Assembly (NCBI RefSeq): GCF_010389155.1
Contig: NC_057762.1
Location: 4,265,513-4,329,512 of the forward strand
Reading direction: 5' to 3'
DNA: 64,000 bases
Source: Erigeron canadensis
Lineage: Eukaryota > Streptophyta > Magnoliopsida > Asterales > Asteraceae
Shown: positions 22,337-34,364 of the stretch, piece after piece
How the letters are laid out: each line of letters starts with the position of its first letter
Position numbering within the stretch: the stretch's first letter is position 1
Translations under genes and position numbers: made by a program
Notes under the pieces: model-generated
Seen by the model: only the letters and a program-made list of their open reading frames with translations
Told to the model about the DNA's origin: nothing
Database searches by the model: none

Positions 22337-23105
22337 AGGTATATATATGGATCGCGTGCTTAGAAAGAAGATTTTGTTTATATTTGATTCTGTTTTAGGA
22401 AGAAATTAACATTAAACTTTTGGTTTTTTGTTGATATGACCTTGTATCATGCTTATGTTAGAATCAGTGAAATAGGTCTTATATTGATTTTGTTGAGCAT
22501 ATATATGCATTGTAAAGATGCTATTTTTGTATGATTCTTTTGAATACAATGACTATTTTTTTGGATCAGGTTACATGTATTATATATTTTAGTGTTGTTC
22601 CATATATTGATATTCTTCAATCATTTGATCTTTACACTTTTGATATGTGGGGATTTTTTGTATGTATATTTTAGTGTGATTTTTTTGAATATAATGACTA
22701 TTTTGTTGAGTCAACTCAAGCAGTTGGTCAATTTGTCTCTAACTGTACCCAACAACCTCCTCTTTTTCTTTTTTTAAAAAAAGGCTACTTTCTGTTTCTG
22801 TTGCAGAGCACACCAAAATATGAAGATGATTACAAATACCAATTGGGACCCACATTTGTCCCTCTCTTTTACTTTCCTTTTCTTCTTTAAATTCATCTTC
22901 TTCCCACACCAACATTCCAAAAACCCCAATTTCAGAAACTGTCCAAAAATCAAAAAAATTCAAGATTTACTAATTTCTTGGCCAAAGTCTTTGCCTTTTT
23001 GCCATTTTTCATTAGTTTCAAGCATATTCCCAATTGGGTTTTTCTGGGCATTTTTAAAGAATCAAAATGTGTTAATTTGTTTGTCGATTTTCGGTAAATG
23101 TAATA
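22337..23105. other. B3 3' UTR and promoter/leader of the kinase gene
   Basis: No gene. A pyrimidine-rich stretch ending in gttgcag (about 22800-22806) may be the acceptor of a leader intron for the kinase transcript. The small frame at 22820-23185 overlaps the leader and the real start in another frame. Confidence 0.5.
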
Positions 23106-26100
23106 ATGGGTTGTATAAATTCCAAACATGTACTTGGGTATTCGAGTTCTTTGTGTTCTTCTTCACTAAAGAATCACGATCATGATTATTTTGATAAAAA
23201 CCCAATTGGGTCATCGAAACAGATCAAGAAAAGAGTACCTGATGATGATAATAGTACTAATTGGGATGGCGATTCGATAAACTTGAAATTCGGAAGATTA
23301 ACCGAAGCAGAACATGTAGCTGCTGGTTGGCCTTCTTGGCTTAGTGCAGTTGCAGGGGAGGCAATTGACGGCTGGCTTCCATTAAAAGCCGGCAATTTCG
23401 AAAGATATGAAAAGGTATGGCAATAAATTGATTATAAAAAGTCTATCTTTTATTTGATTGTTTTGTTCTAGTTTACATGAAGTTTTATGTGATATGAATC
23501 AATCTTTGTGAAATGACTTAACTCGTATAGTTGTATGATCGATTGTATTGAACTCGTATAGTCTTATGATCATACATCCTTATCTGATGTGCGTAATTTG
23601 TCTTTTGTGAATGATTAATACCGAAAATTTAAGTCTAAGATTCGTTGGATGATGCTCTTGATCTGAAGTGCAAATGTGTATGGGCATGTTCAGATGTATT
23701 CAAAGTGGTTCTCAAAACTTCAATAATCAAAATCTGATAATTTGGAACACAAGTGCTTATAGTTAGGGGGAGTAATACATTCAAGTTATCTGAATAATTG
23801 TTAAACTGCATCATCAAATATGATATTCAGTCCAATAATTGAAGAAAATCTAAGTGTAATTTATTTTTGCCAAACATGTGATGATGATATTTGGATTTAA
23901 GTCACTAAGTTATTTTTCTTGCAATCTTTACTCCTCCAAGTTTGATAATTTTGAGCCTAAATAATCAGAAAATCATAATCACCATCAGTTAATCGCTTTA
24001 AACTTATTATTGGAACTTGAATGTGTATTAATCAGTTTAAGCGCACACCAAACATCCCCTAAGAAGATATCGGTTCAAGAGCACCTATGGAGTTGAAATC
24101 AACTAGCGGGTCGCAGTTTCGACCCATTTATGTATGAATGAGGCGATTCAGATTTAGGGTATGCTTAATCACCCACATTTCAAGCTTGTAAAACAAAAAG
24201 ATAGCTTATAAGGTTACGGCCTTGTCGGCGAATGTGTATTCTTAATGCATAAAATCTTAAGATCTTTTTAAATTAAAACAAAAAAATAGCTTATAAGGTT
24301 ACGGCCTTGTCGGCGAATGTGTATTCTTAATGCATAAAATCTTAAGATCTTTTTAAATTAATTAAGATTATTAGTGACCCATATCCTTTATGACCTGTTA
24401 GCCAACCCACCTGGCCCACCCATTGTGGATTGTGTCAATCCGGTCTGACCAGATTTGACTCGTGCAAATTAGCGACCCATATCCTTTATCACCTGTTAGC
24501 CAACCCACCTGGCCCACCCATTTTCCCACATGTAGATCTGACCATTTTGATTTCTCTTATGATGTAGGTTGGACAAGGTACTTACAGCAGTGTCTACCGA
24601 GCGCGTCACATTGAGGGTGGTAGAATGGTTGCGCTAAAAAAGGTGCGGTTTGACAATTCAAAACCAGACAGTGTGAAGTTCATGGCTCGAGAAATCACAC
24701 TCCTCCGAATGCTTGATCACCCAAACATCATGAAACTCGAGGGTATAATTACATCCCCATTATCAAGTCACGTGTACCTTGTTTTTGAATACATGGAACA
24801 TGATTTATCTGGAGTATTATCAAGTCCTGACATCCAGTTCAATGACTCCCAGGTTTGTGACACCTAACCTCTCAGAACTTAAACATATCATGGAAATTAC
24901 ATGGGGCCAACTGAGGTTGTTTATATGCAGATTAAATGCTATATGAGGCAATTATTGAAGGGTGTTGAACACTGCCATTCACATGGAATTTTACATCGAG
25001 ACATTAAAACTTCAAATATTTTGGTGAATAATAAGGGAATTTTGAAGATCGGTGATTTTGGTTTGGCGAAGTTTCATTCTCCAAACAGCGGGGAACCATT
25101 GACTGGCCATGTTGTGACCTTGTGGTATCGTCCTCCTGAACTCCTATTAGGATGCACACAATATGGGCCATATGTTGATCTTTGGAGTGTAGGATGTGTT
25201 TTTGCTGAACTTTTTCTTGGCAAACCAATTCTTAAGGGGCAAACTGAGGTAAAAATCTTACAAACTCATCTTTACACAATTATATATTTGGAAAAATGGG
25301 CAGGTGCAATAACAGGTAAAATGAATGATTTCCTGGTATTGGTTGGGCGCAGATCTTTGACCCTAAACATATATTTGTCCGAAATTTCTAGTTATAACAG
25401 ATAATATGATTCGAAAAAACAGATATTTCCGTTGTAGTTTTTCTTATATAAATATAATATTCTTTTCTAAAAATCACACATTAGATTAATTTTGGATATT
25501 TTTAACCCGTTTGACCCGTTCAACCAATTTGACTGTTTTTTTTTCTGATTTTATATACTTATAATTTGACCATTAGGGATAAAACACAATACTAATTAAA
25601 GCATCATCATAACTTTTCCATGTTTACGAGTTTGAAAGGAAAGTAAAAACGTCTTATGATTAGCTCCTTTTTTCTGTTTTCTTGACTCATTTAAAAGCTT
25701 AGGAATGAATAGACAGGGAAGTTATGTCATTGAAAGAAGCTTAGTAAGCGAAAATTTTCTATCCGGGGAAGGTTCTGAAAATAAAATGTTCTCCTATACA
25801 ATCCCTTTCGTGATTTGTTTTCTTTTGTAAAAATACCTCCATAATACAAACACTTTTGGTTCTTGCTGTTTCTTTCAATTATTTCTTATTTTTCTTGTAA
25901 TGTCCTTGACTTTAAGCAACATTTTTAGGTTGAACAGTTGCACCAAATATACAAGCTTTGTGGTACTCCCCCTGATGAATACTGGAACAAGTCAAAACTT
26001 CCCCTTGCAAAAATGTTTAAACCGCATCATGCTTATGAAAGTACTCTTCGGGAAAGGTGTAAACAACTTCCAGAAACTGCCGTTAACCTCATCGAGAAAT

Positions 26101-27561
26101 TACTTTCAGTAGAGCCTTGCATGCGGGGGTCTGCTAGATCTGCTCTTGAATCTGAGGTGTGTATTGTACTTATTTAAATACCTGATTATCCAGAATCAGA
26201 TTTTACTTTCTTAACCTGTATGTGTTTTTTTTTTAATCTGTGTGTTAACACTTAACAGTACTTCAAAACAAAGCCCTATGCATGTGATCCTGCAAGCTTA
26301 CCAAAGTACCTACTAAACAAAGAGATACACGTAAATGGTCACGAGGAAACATTTGGGTGAGTACTTTTAGCTTACTGTTTCAGGACAAAATGGAAAAAAG
26401 TTTAGAGTGGGTCATGCTCATTTGTGGTGGCCTGGCGGGTCGGGTCAACCACATGTCCATTTTCGGGTCAACTTAATCACACTTCTGTCCATTTTCTATA
26501 TTTACACAAATTAAAAATATAAATAAGATAACAATTTTTTCGAAGTAATTCCAGTTTTATTTTTTTGGATGGCTTTTTTAAAGTTTGTGACCCGTTTTAG
26601 ATTCTAGCTAAATTTTGAACTTTGCCTGTTTGACCTGTTTTTAAAAATTCAATTTAAACATACCAAACTTCACGTAAATGAACTGAAGCTGGCCCGACGA
26701 CTTAAATTGGTTAGCCATTGGGACACTGGTTTCAGGGTACTGACCTAACTTTCGCATTGGTTGGTTTTGACCCAACTGCCTGGACCAGGCTGGGTTAGTA
26801 CTAGTTGATGAGTAAAAAATGTGCTCATTTCACAACTATCAGGGCCAAGAGAAGATGTGTGCTTTATGAAGAGAAAGAATCTTTTACTGTGAGTGAATGT
26901 TGTAACTATGATTTAACAAACTTCTTATTTCAGAAAGAAGCATGTTGGCCTGATGCGGGCATCTGGAACTTCAAGAAATTTAACAAGAGTTCACAAAACT
27001 TGCAAAGAACCAACTTCTTTCTGTAAAGTAGTTCCTACAGAGGTCAATGCAGATGCCCATATTGCAAGTAAAAATAATGGTGGTGGTCCATACTTACAAA
27101 CCACAGGAGGGTCTCAGTTTGAAGGTGTTTTTGCACTCCCCGTACAAGCTACAACTTCAAATGGGGGTTTCATGTGGGCAACAAGTAAGCGGAAATATGG
27201 AGATAATCCGATCCAAAGTGCCGGTGCAATGCCTTTGTGTGCATCCTCGCAACGGATGCCTGAAAATGGAGAGTCAACAAGCGGGGTCTGGAAAGGGGTT
27301 AGAAATCATAGGCTACAGAGTCTTAATCAGCCATGTTCATTTGATTCATCAAAAGTGCACAACTCTCAGGATTTACTGAATGTAAGTTACTGTTTCATTG
27401 ATCTTATCAAGATTTGACTTTTTATGATAGTTGTAACTTGTTAGGCATATTAGTTTCAAATTGCAAATACTTATGTCTATCCGTGTAATGATATGATTGC
27501 CCATCTGCAAATACTACAGGATGAAGAAGAGACCTTTTTTGACGCCGTCTCTCAATGCTGA
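23106..27561 (+). CDS. CDK-like Ser/Thr kinase, plant CRK/IBS1-type (At1g54610-like)
   Basis: Seven exons: 23106-23414, 24568-24852, 24931-25248, 25929-26156, 26259-26356, 26934-27381, 27520-27561; 1728 nt, 575 aa, all in phase. MGCINSK is a strong N-myristoylation (G2) and palmitoylation (C3) signal, suggesting membrane attachment. FGRLTEAEHVAAGWPSWLS precedes the kinase, as in this subfamily. Kinase landmarks: GQGTYSSVY loop (105-113), Lys127 in VALKKV, HRDIKTSN (Asp222), DFG (240-242), LWYRPPELLLG, and the CDK-like LCGTPPDEYW. The helix read as SVKFMAREI replaces PSTAIRE, so cyclin dependence is doubtful. The C-terminal ~170 residues are Ser/Asn-rich and poorly conserved. The activation loop reads PLTGHVVTLWYR, where relatives usually have TSRVVTLWYR. 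Convergent with the next gene. Confidence 0.93.
24190..24524. repeat. Local duplications in intron 1 of the kinase gene
   Basis: Two nested direct repeats. A unit of about 88 bp (tagcttataaggttacggcc ... cttaagatctttttaaatt) occurs twice in tandem at about 24200-24278 and 24288-24361, virtually identical. A second pair (gacccatatcctttat, then acctgttagccaacccacct) occurs at about 24375-24421 and 24474-24521. A weak relative of the first unit appears at 43833-43876 in a RabGGTase intron. Confidence 0.85.
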
Positions 27562-28124
27562 CTCAACTAGACAGAATTGACTTTTAGGATTCACGTTGTA
27601 TGGGTGTACATAAAATTCATTCTCATCAAGGTATACACATTCCCATTTGGTAATTAGTTTCATTGTGGTATGCGGTTTTAGTGCTGAACAAACAAGAAAG
27701 TTTTAAGATTTTGCAGAATCAGTTTTTTTTAGCTAATCTCTTTTGATTCTTCACTTATTTTCATTTTGCCTTGTTCCCTTTAAAATTGTTGTCAGTTTAA
27801 GTCCAATCAAAATATCCAAACAGTTCATTGTTATTAAATTATTCAAAATTCGACCTACAATTGATGGAACTTGCAATTATGGAATAATGCTCCTGTATTT
27901 ACAAAACCGGTAACAAATATGTCAATGGGTACATCAATTTGTACAGATTACAACAGTGGACTATATCATTGATTAGCATACTCAAAATTGACAAAAAGAA
28001 ACAAAAAGATCCTCCCTTTTCTTTTTTATTCTTCAGGGTTAAGCTCACAAGAGAATATCATCACCTTTTTTAGGGTACATGTCAGGACTGCTATTCAGTG
28101 GTGATCAGCAGATTAGTAGAATGA
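27562..28124. other. Convergent 3' UTRs of the kinase and DUF1336 genes
   Basis: The two stop codons are 563 bp apart on opposite strands, leaving room only for the two 3' UTRs. No other feature seen. Confidence 0.7.
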
Positions 28125-31100
28125 TCAAGAGGATAAATCTTCGTCACCTGCTACCAATGTGGGTATCTGACCACGATTTACAAAGTCAATCTTGTTTAAT
28201 CTCAAACAGCAAAGAACTTTCTCTGGCAACTCTTCGGGTTTTTGAGCCTATTTTTGTTTTTACAAAGAGGATTCTTGATCAGTTTTGTTCTTGTTTCTAA
28301 AGAATGGAGAATTTAATACTTTCATACCTGAATCGTAAGGCCAAGATTCATTATGCCGTCTTTTAGGCGTTCACGAAATGCATCTAATCCTTTTCTTGCT
28401 ATGTAACTAAACCGATGAATGTCCAGGTCAATTTCAAAGTAATTTGATCCCTGCATGCATATAAATGTATGAAATTCATACACTAAATTAGTCATTTTTT
28501 ACCTGAATGAAAAGGAAGAGGGTGTTACCCGAAAGAAGTTATGTTGAGGACGTGAAAGGACGGGCTTTTCATTGTAAGCATGTAAAAGCTTCCTCTCTGT
28601 GCTGTTGGAAAGAAGGTCATCAGGGTTGACCACACCCACCATGATCTTCAGCCTTTCTCTGAAAGCTACTATTGATTCTTTTCTAAAACCCTTCACTTTT
28701 TCCATTTCATCCTCCACTAAACTCTGGGCATGAAACCACACACTAATTAACATCAACTATTAATCTAACCAAAAGAATGGTTTGACTATTTTGTCCCTAA
28801 AATAGCCACATTAGTAGTGTCCGCCAAGTAGTTTTCTTACCGACCGAACTATCAAACAAATTGGCCCAGGCCTTTTTTTACAGGATTGGTCAAAGTACTT
28901 TGCTGGTTTGGTTCATAAATTCTTATATTACTTCTGTTTTTTTTTTTTTTTTTGGGTCATATTTTCAGCAGAAAGTGGCAAACTGATTAAACAAAGCCAT
29001 ATTTGGCCGGTTTGGTGGTCAGCAAAATTGCCAAACAGTTCTTACCCATTTTGCAAACACTTTGGATATAAACTGGCCAAACCAAACGGTGCAAATGCTC
29101 ATTCTGAAGTAACTAAGAAACTGGAAATCTTAATTACCTTAATACTTTCCCGAAACTGAGGAGGGGTGTCTTTCTCATACGTTTCTGAGAGTTTAAAATA
29201 TAGAACAAGGCTCACACCCTCCCCGTCACTGTCACCAAGGAACATCTGAGCAGTATAACTAGGCAACTGAACAACCATGTTACACGAACAAAATTAGAGT
29301 TGCATTTTATTAGACCGAGACATCTTTAAAATAAAAATTCGAACCTGAATGTTGACTATGAGAAGAGGCGGCATTTTCCCATCGCCTTTTATCGAAGGAA
29401 GCTCGATGTACTTGGCAATGTGGTTGATTTTTTTCGGGCATACAAAGAGATCTACACCAAACGGAGTGTAAGGGGAATAATTTGGAGCAGGTTTTTTCGA
29501 TTTATCTCTGCCAATTATGTCAAAACAATCAGAGATATTCTCTACATAAAAGGTCAATGTTTAAATAGGTAGGGGATATACTTAAAGTAATTTTCACTTC
29601 TGAGAGTAAAACTCGACGGGTCAATAGCTGACCAACATCCAGGAGTCGGCTTCTCATCTGTACAACATGGAATTACAAATCCTGCTCTGGGACGATAAAA
29701 GAACTTCTCTGTAGCACCTGTAATTCATATTACCCCTATATTATCTCAAGATTTCTTGAAACAAATGTGAGCTTCCATAAAGTTATGGTTGTGCCAAACT
29801 CGGTCTGACTGACCAAAACCAAAGGACTTAACAAGATCTGGACGAATACCTGCTTTGTTGGTTTAGTTATTGGATCCAAACTAATTAAAAAACCGTTGTT
29901 TTGGTCCAGTTCAAAACTGGAATTAAAATGGTCGTCTTCTTGAAATGTGTCTAGTTTTTCAGTCCCATCATATTTTACTTTTTCCTTATAGTCCACTCAG
30001 GTTCTGACCTAATGGCTAATGCACATCTTTAATAAAAATAAATCAGATATGTTAGATTCGTACGGGTTCCACTGGGATCCTCTGCATCTGTTCTTTTCAC
30101 CGCGAGCTTAATAACTGTTGGTAATTTTGTGTGATTCTGCGAGCCTGAATTTGCTGTGTTAGTGATCTTATCATTGAAACTAGCAGAATGAAACAACTGG
30201 GGTCCACCATGCTTTAAGATTTGAACTTGACTTTTATCATCTTTATCACCATTATAGCTGCTGTAACTACGTCCTAACTTGTTTGTCGGGCTGTATTCAC
30301 CGTTATTCCCATGGGAACTCCAAATGGAAAACATGCTATCTTGAACCACTTCCTTGTTTGGTGTCACCGGGATATCATAGTCTAAGAAAACAGAAATGAA
30401 TATAATTAGCTCTGGTTAAGCTATTATTGGTTTTCCATAACATTTTTTTTCTTTTTTGCAAAAGAAAAAACTAAAGGTGGCAAAACAGGTGGGCTTTGGA
30501 GGGGTTTAGATAACGGTTCAAGCAGGTTTAGGTCAAAGAGAGCAAGGCGGGATTGGTTGACCCGCCAACACTTTTTTCTCGATTTGCTGTTGATTTATAA
30601 TTATATAAATTGTGAATATGATACGTGAAACTTATACTGTATAATGTCACATTTTAGAAGGTTGTAAATATATGAGTACGTGGATTCTGAAAATGTTACA
30701 TCAAAAAAGCCATCCTTTCGAAACGAAAAACATTTTGTTTTGCATTGATATTTCCATGTATGTTATATAATCTTGCGTTTTGCAAGGCACAGTGTCCTTT
30801 TCATGTACCTGCACTCCGCAAGGACAATGGTTGGTTTGAAAAACCAAGTAAGATGGTTCGAGAAATTAATAACTGAGTTGAACAATGCTATCTATTAGAA
30901 TTCTGTTACCTCCATGCACACTAGTAAACTCATCTTCAGATTCTGAATCTTCAATGCTGCTGACTGAATCAAACCATGGATCGTCTACTGCAGCTAGAAG
31001 ATAATACTTGTGTCATTTCCAGTAGGCAAATCATTGATCCATAAGTAAAATGGTTTGTTCAGGTTATGTTTTGTGTCTAACGGGTCAAATAAAGTTATAG

Positions 31101-31590
31101 CTTAAAAGAAAATGGCTCAGATTGGCCGAACAGGTCAAAAGTCTCCCAAGTCCCCGAGTGCATTTGTTAATCCATAAATCCCCCCAGATCTTTTGTATAA
31201 ACATATCTTTTAAACGCAAAGGTAATAATCTTAGATTTTGGACAAAAATGTTTTTGTCAATCAGGCCCGTCTCAACCTGCAACTCAACCCACCCAAATTA
31301 CCTCCTCTATTTTGAATCCAAACTAAGTTAGAATGAATGGAAAGAACGATACCATTGACTTCAGTCTGACTACGGTGTGATTCCATTTGAGTAGGTTCTT
31401 GTGTACACTCGGAAGACACTGAATTTCTATTAATGGGGTTTGTATCAACATTCTCACCATCTGCAACAGACTCTCCTGTGTCGGCGTTCTTCTTCTTCGA
31501 CTTGTCAGACCTACGGATCTTTTTGCTATAATGACGCCGTGGTTTTCTGGGTTTAATTGTTTTAACGGGGTGTGAAGCACAACTACCCAT
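28125..31590 (-). CDS. DUF1336 / EDR2 C-terminal domain protein, short form
   Basis: Nine exons on the minus strand: 31590-31353, 30987-30910, 30381-30064, 29717-29582, 29507-29345, 29266-29138, 28723-28529, 28450-28328, 28247-28125; 1503 nt, 500 aa, in phase. [16 protein letters not shown] starts with an N-myristoylation/palmitoylation-type MGxC, followed by a basic stretch; [16 protein letters not shown] is an acidic Ser-rich patch. From residue ~214 the EDR2_C (DUF1336) domain is complete: [107 protein letters not shown]. Unlike EDR2 itself, no PH or START domain is present. Function of the short form is not established; peripheral membrane location is inferred. Confidence 0.93.
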
Positions 31591-33060
31591 TTTTCCTCTA
31601 TACGTCTTAATTACGTACGTATCAAGCAAGTCCCTGCTACAAATAATGAGATTTCATTTGATCCTTAGAAAGATAGTTAAGTATAGTTAAGTAACTTTCC
31701 TCTATGCGTTCTTAGTTAATGTATGTATCTCAATATGAAGTTTTCTTACACTAATTCCTAGCCTCCTAATCCAAGTTTGGTAATCAGAATCATAATAACT
31801 ATAAGCAAACATTAGTTAAACACACATTGAAAAGCCATTTAAAGATCATTCACAATGATGTATAGCATACCAAGCTAGCAAATCAACACGCAGAACAAAC
31901 ACTAAGAAGAAAAAGTGGTAGAAAATTAGTGGATTCCACGTGTCAAATTTTTAAGGTTTTAGGTTGATTACTAGGCATATAAATTAGGTTGATTGATTTT
32001 TCCTATTTAAAAACATTGTACCTCTCATCCTGAAAATGCTAAAAGAATGTGGTAAGTTGCAAGAATATATGAGAGACTGAGACTTTACCCACATTGCAAA
32101 ATGGTAATGCACATATAATGATTATTGTATCTTCCATAATGACATGTTTGTCCACAATTAAGTATAATGTCTCCTGTTATCTTTATAAAGCAGTAACATG
32201 TGTGAAGAGAAAAGTCAAATATAAAAGTCAACCATTAACAATGTGGAATGGTTTGAGTGGAGAAGACTAAAAGAATTTACCTTAAGCTTCAAGATATTCC
32301 AACAAAGCCAGTATCAGGATTCTTGATGCAAAACTTCTGCAACAAACATTAATCATGATGTTGAAGTTTTGTCATACTAAGGAATCATAAACTACTTTTT
32401 GTATTAACACTCTGTCCAAATCTTGTTATTTTTGTATGGTATTCTTTTTGTTATTTTTTTTATTGAAACAATTTCCTAAAAATTGTTGTTTATAGTTCTC
32501 TAAGCATATATAGCACAATAATGACAAAAAAACCCAATTATTATATCTTTTGCTTCATGCCATTCACAAGACTTAATATTCGTTCTCATAAACCTTCATG
32601 TGATATGTGTGTCAATCCATCGACCATAAGGTTGTGTATGTGTTCAAGTATCGTAATGAACGAAAATTGTAAATACTATATGAGAATGCATACGGCCAAA
32701 TATTTTCAAGCCGCTAATATCTCATATGCATTATTCAATATATTAAAATCAAGATGGAATGGGCAAAAATAATGCACCCAAGTTCAGCTTAAAAGATTAT
32801 CTCTATCACATTATGAAAACCATCTAATATAATACATACAATGAACCATAAGTTTAGAAATAATGCATCATGTAATATAACAATACAAACAATGCCATAT
32901 ATAGGCATATATACGTATATTGATTGAGAACAAGATAATTAACCTGTAATTGTTGAAATAATCAAGAGGCTAATGGGACTTTTAACAATCTCCTCTCTCT
33001 CACTCTCTCTTAAACGAACCCGCCATGCATGCATGGGAGGAGAGGGGGAGAGGGGAAACC
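31591..33060 (-). promoter_or_regulatory. Likely spliced 5' leader and promoter of the DUF1336 gene
   Basis: On the minus strand plausible non-coding exons end at donors near 32944 (aattacag|gttaat) and 32283 (cttaag|gtaaat), with acceptors near 32339 (tttgttgcag) and just upstream of the ATG (tttgtagcag, about 31637). A CT/GA-rich stretch at 32990-33055 could be the core promoter region. These joins rest on splice consensus only. Confidence 0.4.
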
Positions 33061-33610
33061 AAAATGTGAGTCCGACTGCTTGTCGGACGTGGATTCAATA
33101 CTTACAACAACCAAACCAGCCGGCCTATTGATTCAAAATATGTTTGATTTCTTGTTGTTGTGTTCTCAAACCAACTAATATGCCAAGTTTGATGAGGAAA
33201 AATGTATTTACAAAATTAATTAAAAATGATGTCTTTAATTAATTGAAGGTCTTAATTATGTGTGTGTTATAAGATGTTTTTAATTCAAACCCCTGTTTTT
33301 TCCTTAAAATACGATGACAGGAAACAGAATATCGACCTTCCATTTTCTTTGCTTTCAACATTTCTTATTGTACATGCATGCTTCATTTTATGTGTGTATA
33401 TATAGGTTCTGATTTAAGTATATGAGTCCAAAAGACATTAACATATTTGACAATTTTACTAGTTGTTGGTGTACTTTTATGGTTTCCCTTTTTCTAGTGT
33501 TCAAATGTGACTGAGTAACATCGACTTATACATATATATTATTGAACTTTATAGTTATTTCGTATATGTTAATCTAACATGCCAAGGAAAAAAATTCAAA
33601 TTCCATTTTA
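33061..33610. other. Intergenic, no feature seen
   Basis: AT-rich DNA without open frames or recognisable repeats. Confidence 0.5.
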
Positions 33611-33626
33611 CCAAATTTCAATAAAT

Positions 33627-34125
33627 TCAGGAACCAAACGGCCCCTTATGAATCATGTGACATTCCACAATATCTATATCCGCAACATTAGCATGAAAGT
33701 AAATAAGGGTATTCTTCGCAAACGTATTATCTTCAAACCCATTTTTCATGATCTTCCCATGAACATCACAACCCATGTTAATCCAAGAAAGCTTAGTACA
33801 AACGAAAAAAGTATAACGATCCGGCCTAACATCTCGTTTTTCCATCTGGTTAAACAAAGAAACAGTCTTTCCAGGGTTCGGGCTTTGAGCCAAGCCTCTA
33901 AGCATAACATTCCACATAAATAAGTCCGGTTGAGTAATATGATCGAACACTTGGTACGCATAACCAATTCCAAAAGGTATAACCAACGCCGAAACTAATA
34001 AAACTTCTCGAAGATTAAATTTATTTCTATTTAATCCATTAATGATCATTGAAGCATGAATCTGACTCAGTTTTTTGAAACTAGTGATTTCCCGCCATAA
34101 AAATAACCGCTGATGGAATTTTGGT
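33627..34125 (-). pseudogene. N-terminal fragment of a PPR gene (PLS/E class)
   Basis: On the minus strand a frame reading FHQRLFLWREITSFKKLSQ, then IHASMIINGLN, continues through VFDHITQPDLFMWNVMLRGL and VSLFNQMEKRDVRPDRYTF, typical PPR L, S and P motifs. The similarity begins before any in-frame ATG and stops after NTLIYFHANVADIDIVE, then ends at GPFGS. Less than a quarter of a normal protein remains and no other exons follow. It is a truncated relic, unrelated in sequence to the intact PPR gene at 13 kb. Confidence 0.8.
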
Positions 34126-34364
34126 TTTTTTTTTTTAATTGATTTGGGCCATCTGTATTAAAAGGCCCAAAGTTTCATTATCTTGTATTAGAAGAAAAGA
34201 AAAGAAGGTAATTTGAAAAAATAAATAAAATTTAAAAAGAATCCGGCATCTGAATAACAACTTCGAAAATTACAATCACAATTTCTTCATTTTCATCACA
34301 ACCATGAGTATCTATCCACCCATTTCCTTTTATTTACTTATTTCATCTTATTATTTTATATATA
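34126..34364. other. Short intergenic segment
   Basis: Separates the PPR relic from the inverted-repeat structure. It contains an ATG-led frame of a few codons (about 34304) with no recognisable product. Confidence 0.4.

Noticed and set aside
22820..23185. 121-codon frame overlapping the kinase start
   Set aside because: Phe-rich translation of a pyrimidine-rich leader; the MGCINSK frame inside it is supported by kinase family similarity.
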